DNA from: Phenylobacterium sp. | GTDB lineage: Bacteria; Pseudomonadota; Alphaproteobacteria; Caulobacterales; Caulobacteraceae | Direction: 5' to 3' | NCBI RefSeq assembly: GCF_030679875.1 | Contig: NZ_JAUXSP010000018.1 | Span: forward strand, 62,001 to 126,000 | DNA: 64,000 nucleotides | Shown: in pieces, positions 58,965-64,000 of the stretch | How positions within the stretch are numbered: the stretch's first letter is position 1 | How the letters are laid out: each line of letters begins with the position of its first letter | The notes under the pieces: model-generated | What the model was told of the DNA's origin: nothing | The model's database searches: none | The model's input: the letters and a program-made list of their open reading frames with translations, nothing else | Position numbers and translations under genes: made by a program

Positions 58965-59720
58965 ATGACGGAAGCCTCCTCAACGCCCCTGGCGGGCCGT
59001 ATCGCCCTGGTCACCGGGGCCAGCCGCGGCATTGGTCGCGAATGCGCCATCGCCCTGGCCAGGGCCGGCGCCCATGTCATCGCGGTCGCCCGCACCCAAG
59101 GCGGCCTGGAGGTGCTGGACGACAAGATTCGCGCCGTGTCGGGCCGCCCCGCGACCCTGGTCCCCCTGGACCTCGCCCAGGGCGATGGCGTCGACCAATT
59201 GGGGCTGGCCATCCACGAGAGACACGGCCAGCTGGATATCCTGGTCCACGCCGCCGCCATCCTGGGGGGGCTGAGCCCTGTGTCACACATTGATCCGCCG
59301 GCCTGGGACAAGGCTGTGGCGGTCAATCTGACGGCCACCTATCGCCTGCTGCGCAGCACTGAGCGACTGCTGAAAGCCGCCCCGGCCGGACGGGCCCTGA
59401 TCTTCACCAGCGGCCGCGTGGCCCGTCCCAAGGCCTTCTGGGGGGCCTATGGCGCCACCAAGGCCGCCACCGACCATCTGGTGCGCACCTGGGCCGACGA
59501 GCTTGAGAACACCAGCGTGCGCGCCGCCCTGATCGATCCGGGCGCCATGCGCACCAAGATGCGCGCCGAGGCGATGCCCGGCGAGGATCCGGACACCCTG
59601 CCCGATCCCGCTGAGATCGGGCCGATGATCGTCGAGCTGGCGAGCGCCGAGCTTGGTCCGCCCGATACGCCGATCAGCTTCGCCGCGTGGAAGGCCGCGC
59701 AGGCGTCTTCCGCCCACTGA
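58965..59720 (+). CDS. SDR-family NAD(P)-dependent oxidoreductase
   Basis: A 251-residue short-chain dehydrogenase. Cofactor loop TGASRGIGRECA (17-28), DILVHAAAILGG in place of the usual NNAG, SerTyrLys region with FTSGRVARPKAF (serine) and YGATKAATDHL (tyrosine and lysine). Substrate unknown; an uncharacterised SDR after purF is seen in related bacteria. The last 47 bases overlap der on the opposite strand (59674-59720), so the ends of both proteins are encoded by the same DNA. Confidence 0.88.
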   Translation: MTEASSTPLAGRIALVTGASRGIGRECAIALARAGAHVIAVARTQGGLEVLDDKIRAVSGRPATLVPLDLAQGDGVDQLGLAIHERHGQLDILVHAAAILGGLSPVSHIDPPAWDKAVAVNLTATYRLLRSTERLLKAAPAGRALIFTSGRVARPKAFWGAYGATKAATDHLVRTWADELENTSVRAALIDPGAMRTKMRAEAMPGEDPDTLPDPAEIGPMIVELASAELGPPDTPISFAAWKAAQASSAH

Positions 59721-61239
59721 CCGGTCGAGCGCGGGTGGGCCTGGCCTTGGCGCCGCCGAAGCCAGACGACTTGGCCGCACGCGCCGGCTTGCCCGTCTTG
59801 AGCGTCTTTCCGGCCTTGGCGCCCGCGGGCTTCTTCGATCCCGGCTTGGCGGAGGAGGACTTCATCTTTCGCGGCGCGGTGCGTGAGGGCCCCGGCGAAC
59901 GGGACTCGCCCTCGGCATAGGGGTTCGCCCCGGACCTCACGGTCAGTCGCACCGGCACGCCGGGCAGGTCGAAGCTCTCGCGGATCGAGTGGATCAGATA
60001 GCGGCGGTAGCTATCGGGCAAGGTGCTGGCCCGGCTGGCGAACAACACAAAGGTCGGGGGACGGGCCTTGGTCTGGGTGATGTATTTCGGGCGAACACGA
60101 CGGCCATTGACCGCCGGCGGCGGGTGGCGTTGCACCGCCATGGCCAGCCAGTCGTTCAGGTCGCGGGTCTTGACCTTGGTCGACCAGTCGTCATGGGCCT
60201 TGAACACAGCCGGCATCAGGCGGTCGAGGTTGCGGCCGGTTTCCGCCGAAAGGGCGATCATCGGCGCTCCGCGGACCTGGGGCAGCTTGCGGGAAACCTC
60301 CTCCTCCAGTTCCTTCAGACGGATCTGCGGATCTTCCACCAGGTCCCACTTGGCCAGGACGAAGACCAGGGCGCGACCTTCCCGCTCCACCAGATCGGCG
60401 ATCTGCAGATCCTGGATCTCCAGGGGATGGGTGGCGTCCATGACCAGAAGCACCACCTCGGCGAAGGTGATGGCCCGGATCGTGTCCTGCGTCGACAGGC
60501 GTTCCAGCTTCTCCTGAACCTTGGCCTTGCGGCGAAGCCCCGCTGTGTCCACCAGCCGGATCGCCCGGTCATCCCAGGTCCAGTCGACGGGAATAGAGTC
60601 GCGGGTGATCCCGGCTTCCGGTCCGGTCAGCAGCCGGTCCTCGCCGATCAGCCGGTTGACGAGGGTGGACTTGCCCGCGTTGGGGCGACCGACAATGGCC
60701 AGCTGAACGGGTTTGATCCCGCCCTCATCCTCATCCTCTCCGGCCTCGGGAAACAGACGAACCACCTCGGCATAGAGGTCAGCCATGCCTTCACCATGCT
60801 CGGCCGACACCGGAACCGGTTCGCCAAATCCCAGGCGGAAGGCGTCCATGGTCCCGGCGTCGCCCTGGCGGCCCTCGGCCTTATTGGCCAGGAGTACGAC
60901 GGGCTTGCTGGACTTGCGCAGCAGTTCGCCAAAGACCTCATCCATCGGGGCGACCCCCTCACGGGAATCCATCACGAACAGGATCAGATCGGCTTCATCG
61001 ATGGCGAGCTCGGTCTGCTGGCGCATCCGCGCCTCCAGGCTCTCGTCAGTGACGTCCTCGAAGCCGGCGGTGTCGATCAGCTCCAGATCGACATCCCCCA
61101 GGCGACCAGAGGCGAACTTGCGGTCGCGGGTCACCCCGGGCAGGTCGTCGACAATGGCGAGCTTTCGCCCGGCAAGCCGGTTGAATAGGGTCGACTTGCC
61201 GACGTTCGGACGGCCGACGATGGCGATTTTGAGTGGCAT
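59674..61239 (-). CDS. der: Ribosome biogenesis GTPase Der
   Basis: Der (EngA) has two tandem GTPase domains and a KH-like domain and acts in 50S assembly. The 521-residue protein has GRPNVGKSTLFNRL (8-21) and GRPNAGKSTLVNRL (about 184-197), with DTAGFED, DTAGLRR and LANKAE, LAKWDL for nucleotide binding. The KH-like domain ends near 450. A 60-residue tail rich in Lys, Arg, Pro, Ala and Ser follows (from about 460), absent in Escherichia coli Der. Its last 15 residues overlap the SDR gene on the other strand. It is last in the panB-TPR-bamB-der run. Confidence 0.95.
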   Translation of the reverse strand: MPLKIAIVGRPNVGKSTLFNRLAGRKLAIVDDLPGVTRDRKFASGRLGDVDLELIDTAGFEDVTDESLEARMRQQTELAIDEADLILFVMDSREGVAPMDEVFGELLRKSSKPVVLLANKAEGRQGDAGTMDAFRLGFGEPVPVSAEHGEGMADLYAEVVRLFPEAGEDEDEGGIKPVQLAIVGRPNAGKSTLVNRLIGEDRLLTGPEAGITRDSIPVDWTWDDRAIRLVDTAGLRRKAKVQEKLERLSTQDTIRAITFAEVVLLVMDATHPLEIQDLQIADLVEREGRALVFVLAKWDLVEDPQIRLKELEEEVSRKLPQVRGAPMIALSAETGRNLDRLMPAVFKAHDDWSTKVKTRDLNDWLAMAVQRHPPPAVNGRRVRPKYITQTKARPPTFVLFASRASTLPDSYRRYLIHSIRESFDLPGVPVRLTVRSGANPYAEGESRSPGPSRTAPRKMKSSSAKPGSKKPAGAKAGKTLKTGKPARAAKSSGFGGAKARPTRARPVSGRKTPARPSTRRS

Positions 61240-61376
61240 AGGCGCCCCCTGGCGCGCTGGAACAGAAGCTGGTCTCCATAGACCAGATTTCGCTCAAGAT
61301 GGTGCGAATCCACGCTCCAGGCGCGGCAGAAAGACGCTTAGACGCCCCTACGGGCTGCGCCGACGGCCCTGGAGGC

Positions 61377-62762
61377 CTAGCGCAGGGCGATCAATTGAGC
61401 GGAATCGGTGGCGACATAGACCATGCCGTCCACCGCGATCGGTTCCAGGAGAACCGGCGAGCCCAGGTTGAGCTTGCGTTCCACAGCGCCCGTCTTGGGG
61501 TTCAGCACAGCCATTTCGCCGGTGGTCGAGGCCACGATCAGCTTGTTGGAAGCCAACAGGGGACCCGTCCAAATCGGCTTGGCCCCAGGCCGGGCGCCGA
61601 TGCCAAAGACTCCGCCCACCTTCTTGGGCTCCACGCCCTCATTGAGGTCGCGGATCCAGTAGACCTGCCCGCTCTCGCGGGAGATGCACATCACCTCTCC
61701 AGCCTTGGACACCACATAGACGACGTCGCCTGCGGGCCAGGGCGTGGAGGTCGCCGTGACCGGCAGGGTCCAACGCGGCGCGCCGGTGCGGAGGTCCACG
61801 GCGGCGAAGGCGCCCGCATGGCTGACCGCATAGACGTCCCCGCGATAGATCACCGGCCGCCCTGAAATGTCGCGAATTTCCGACAAGGCGTTGGTGCGGC
61901 TACCCCGGGATAGGCCCTCGTTCCACAGGTCATTGCCGTTGCCCGCGCGCAGGGCGACCAGTTCGCCGGAGCTGAACGCGGCGATCACGGTGTCGCCAGA
62001 GACAGCCGGACTGGAGGACCCGAGGATGCGCGCAGGCTCGCTCAGAGCCTGGTATGTCCAGCTGGGCGCCCCGGTTGCTGTCTCAAAGGTCAGCAGGGTG
62101 TTGTCGATGGTCACGGCCATGACCCGGCCCGCGGTCACTGTCGGGGCCGAGCGGATCGGCTGCTCGGTCGTCCGCCGCCACTCCTCGGCTCCGGTCGCCG
62201 CGTCGAGGCGAGCGACAAAGCGGTAGCCCGAGGCGACGTAGAGCTTGCCATCTGCATAGGCCAGACCGCCACCAAAACCCTCTCGTTCGGCGCGGCGAGG
62301 GGGCTCAAGGTCGACGCTCCAGACCGTCTGGCCCGTCTTAAGTTCAATGGCGGAGACCTTGGCCGATCCATCCATCACATAGATACGGCCGTCCGCCGCC
62401 ACGGGGGGGGCGGTCACATGATGGCCACGCCCCGATCCCTCGCCGAAGTTGCGGCGCCAGGCGATATCGAAGTTGACCGGCGCCTCAATGTGCTCCGGCG
62501 CCTGCTCGCCCACGCCACCCGGCAGGGGCCAGGCTGTGCGGGCATAGGGAGTCGGCAGGAAGAAGTCGGCGCCGCGAAGCGTTTCGGAGGGCTCGATCGT
62601 ACCGTCAAAGGCGATGACCGAAATCCGCTCGCCGCCGCTCGCAATCTCCTGCGGGCCGTCGTCCTGGTCGAAGGGATTGAGGCGGTTGATCGTCGAGCAG
62701 CCGGACATCGCAACGGCGCTGACCAGCAGAACGGCGACCATCGAAGGGCGGGAGAGGATCAT
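61377..62762 (-). CDS. bamB: Outer-membrane protein assembly factor BamB (lipoprotein)
   Basis: BamB is a lipoprotein of the BAM complex. The 461-residue precursor has a signal peptide with lipobox MSGC (cysteine at about residue 22), followed by a linker and eight-bladed PQQ-like beta-propeller repeats (for example GRIYVMDGSAKVSAIELKTGQTVWSVDLEPP). The ATG at 62762 overlaps the stop of the TPR gene (ATGA). der lies 137 bases downstream, and TPR-BamB-Der is a known alphaproteobacterial order. Together with lptD and surA it supplies outer-membrane biogenesis. Confidence 0.93.
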   Translation of the reverse strand: MILSRPSMVAVLLVSAVAMSGCSTINRLNPFDQDDGPQEIASGGERISVIAFDGTIEPSETLRGADFFLPTPYARTAWPLPGGVGEQAPEHIEAPVNFDIAWRRNFGEGSGRGHHVTAPPVAADGRIYVMDGSAKVSAIELKTGQTVWSVDLEPPRRAEREGFGGGLAYADGKLYVASGYRFVARLDAATGAEEWRRTTEQPIRSAPTVTAGRVMAVTIDNTLLTFETATGAPSWTYQALSEPARILGSSSPAVSGDTVIAAFSSGELVALRAGNGNDLWNEGLSRGSRTNALSEIRDISGRPVIYRGDVYAVSHAGAFAAVDLRTGAPRWTLPVTATSTPWPAGDVVYVVSKAGEVMCISRESGQVYWIRDLNEGVEPKKVGGVFGIGARPGAKPIWTGPLLASNKLIVASTTGEMAVLNPKTGAVERKLNLGSPVLLEPIAVDGMVYVATDSAQLIALR

Positions 62763-63514
62763 TGCGCGGTCGAACCTTGCTGCAGCGGAGCCTCGGCAGA
62801 GGCCGCATCGTCGGAAGCGGGCGGGGGAAGCGCGAGCGAGGCCTTAACCGCGTCAGGCAGGGCCTTGGCCGTCCCGGAGTCAATCATGGCCCGAGCGGCC
62901 TGGGCGCGCTGCCGGGCCATTTCAGAAACCCCGGGCATGAGGGCGAGCACGCCAAAATCCGCACGGGCCTCATCCATTTCGCCCCCCATCAGCTTGGCGA
63001 AGGCCAGAGCCTCGAGGGCCAGCGCGCGATAGGGACGCCCGTCCTCGGTCAACGGCTCAAGCCTTGTCTTCAATTCCGACAGCGGGGCGGTATCGAGCAC
63101 CGCGAAGGCGGATTTGAGGCGGGCGGCGTCACCCAGTATCGGGTCCGGGGCCTTGGCGGCGGCCTCATCGAACAGCTTTACGGCGGCATCAACGTCGCCG
63201 TCGTTCACCTTGAGCCCGGCCTGCTGCATCAGGGCCAGGGCGGCGTAACCGTCCGGTCCATTCTCGGCGACCTCGGCGAAGCGTTGCTCGGCCTTGTTCA
63301 TGTCGCCGGCGCCAAAGGCCTCAACGCCTTCGGCATAGGCCTGGGACGCATCGCCCATGGCTCGGCTCTGCCAGGCGTTCCAGCCCCAGAGCCCCAAGCC
63401 CAGCGCCAGGATCAAGGCGAGCCCGCCCAACACCCAAGGCAGGGCGCGCAGGGCGAGCGTCTTGTAGCGGTCGGTGCGAAGTTGCTCCTCGACCTCTTCA
63501 AAAACGTCAGTCAC
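62759..63514 (-). CDS. YfgM-type membrane-anchored TPR protein
   Basis: A 251-residue protein: a short N-terminal cytoplasmic stretch (VFEEVEEQLRTDRYKTLALRALP), one membrane helix (about 27-49), and a periplasmic helical region with tetratricopeptide-like repeats (AYAEGVEAFGAGDMNKAEQRFAEVAE and further). This matches the YfgM-like family found before bamB, a chaperone-site protein in Escherichia coli. The C-terminal 30 residues are low complexity. panB begins 112 bases upstream; that gap shows only GC-rich sequence without a convincing promoter. Confidence 0.85.
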   Translation of the reverse strand: MTDVFEEVEEQLRTDRYKTLALRALPWVLGGLALILALGLGLWGWNAWQSRAMGDASQAYAEGVEAFGAGDMNKAEQRFAEVAENGPDGYAALALMQQAGLKVNDGDVDAAVKLFDEAAAKAPDPILGDAARLKSAFAVLDTAPLSELKTRLEPLTEDGRPYRALALEALAFAKLMGGEMDEARADFGVLALMPGVSEMARQRAQAARAMIDSGTAKALPDAVKASLALPPPASDDAASAEAPLQQGSTAQ

Positions 63515-63626
63515 GAATTGGAATCCCTGCGCTCAGGCGACAAAATCAGAGGCGGCGAACCTATAGTGCAAGCGGGCGCGCCGCAACGCCGCCTGACTGT
63601 CCGGTCGTAGGCCCATTGGTGAGAGG

Positions 63627-64000
63627 CTAGCCCGCCTTGGGAAAGTAAATCTCCGCCGGCCCGGGGAAACGCCGGGCCTGAACGTCGGCGGCATAGGCCT
63701 GGACCGCACCGAGGATCTCGCTGCGCAGGTCGGCATAGCGACGCACGAACTTGGGCGTCCAGTCGAACAGGCCGAGCATGTCGTCGGTGACCAGAATCTG
63801 CCCGTCGCAGCCGGCTGAGGCCCCGATCCCGATGGTGGGCACATCGACGGCCCGGGTGATTTCCTGGGCCAGCCCCTCGGCCACCCCTTCGATCACCAGC
63901 GCGAAGGCCCCCGCCGCCGCGGTGGCGCGGGCCTCGTCCAGAATCTTGGCGCGCTCCGCCTCGCCGCGCCCCTTGGCGCGAAACCCGCCGTCCACCAGCA
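63627..64000 (-). CDS. panB: 3-methyl-2-oxobutanoate hydroxymethyltransferase, C-terminal part
   Basis: PanB adds a hydroxymethyl group from methylene-THF to ketoisovalerate in pantothenate synthesis. The window shows the last ~124 residues; the start lies past the right edge. They include [19 protein letters not shown] (with the catalytic glutamate), [26 protein letters not shown] and the C-terminal FVRRYADL, all PanB-specific. The N-terminal metal site cannot be seen. Confidence 0.93.
   Translation of the reverse strand, partial: LVDGGFRAKGRGEAERAKILDEARATAAAGAFALVIEGVAEGLAQEITRAVDVPTIGIGASAGCDGQILVTDDMLGLFDWTPKFVRRYADLRSEILGAVQAYAADVQARRFPGPAEIYFPKAG

Noticed and set aside
59989..61188. 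Plus-strand frame of 399 codons inside der
   Set aside because: Antisense shadow of the two GTPase domains.
1..64000. tRNA, rRNA, CRISPR, insertion sequence or prophage content
   Set aside because: No cloverleaf, repeat-spacer array, transposase, integrase or phage structural gene was found in any gap or frame.

Overview
The window is about 64 kb of GC-rich chromosome whose gene content and order point to the Caulobacteraceae (Caulobacter, Phenylobacterium or a close relative). The signs are a MucR/Ros regulator, a C4-pathway 5-aminolevulinate synthase, an HdaA replication inactivator next to ppk/ppx, an unlinked motB, an aspartate-type (Mg) HemB, and alphaproteobacterial blocks such as lptF-lptG-lptD-surA-pdxA-ksgA, fabD-fabG-acpP-fabF-mltG-yicC-gmk and radA-cvpA-purF. 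It is mostly core genome, densely packed, with many 4-base ATGA/GTGA/TTGA start-stop overlaps. I see no prophage, insertion sequence, CRISPR array, rRNA or tRNA. No stretch longer than 300 bases lacks a gene.

Layout. 1-4.2 kb: glyA, nrdR, a reductase-only ribD, ribE, ribH, nusB and the start of thiL, all on the minus strand. This riboflavin cluster lacks both the RibD deaminase domain and ribBA. 4.2-6.3 kb: mucR and hemA, convergent, with a gap filled by palindromic repeats; a perfect FixK/FNR-type box lies upstream of hemA. 6.3-9.5 kb: a valine/isobutyrate catabolic operon. 9.6-11.1 kb: a small membrane protein coupled to hemB. 11-13.3 kb: a beta-hydroxyacid dehydrogenase, an acetyltransferase and an epoxide hydrolase. 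13.4-20 kb: motB, bpt, dodecin, then hdaA-ppk-ppx. 20-25 kb: rnd, purM, ndk and an ABC-F ATPase. 25-30.5 kb: a hybrid sensor kinase, a 35-residue membrane peptide, an I78 inhibitor lipoprotein, holC, an alpha/beta hydrolase and pepA.

30.6-38.5 kb: LPS export and outer-membrane biogenesis (lptF, lptG, lptD, surA) with pdxA and ksgA as one tightly coupled operon. 38.6-39.9 kb: an MscS-family channel gene bounded by two direct copies of a palindromic repeat. 39.9-46.2 kb: gmk, yicC, mltG and the fatty-acid genes. 46.4-49.1 kb: a FrnE-like thioredoxin-fold protein, an unknown protein and rpsF-rpsR-rplI with a strong terminator. 49.2-54.4 kb: a TonB-dependent receptor, dnaB and alr. 54.5-59.7 kb: radA-cvpA-purF, a bile-acid:sodium-symporter-like transporter and an SDR. 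59.7-64 kb, minus strand: panB, a TPR membrane protein, bamB and der, the last overlapping the SDR gene by 47 bases.

The most notable non-genic signal is a family of dispersed palindromes at 4849-4957, 38561-38610, 39889-39938 and 47016-47054. They fill three convergent gene junctions, and their conserved TAGAGC/TAGGGC end forms the stop codon of the minus-strand gene (hemA, gmk and the 47052-47450 gene). The most informative regulatory signal is the hemA FixK/FNR box.
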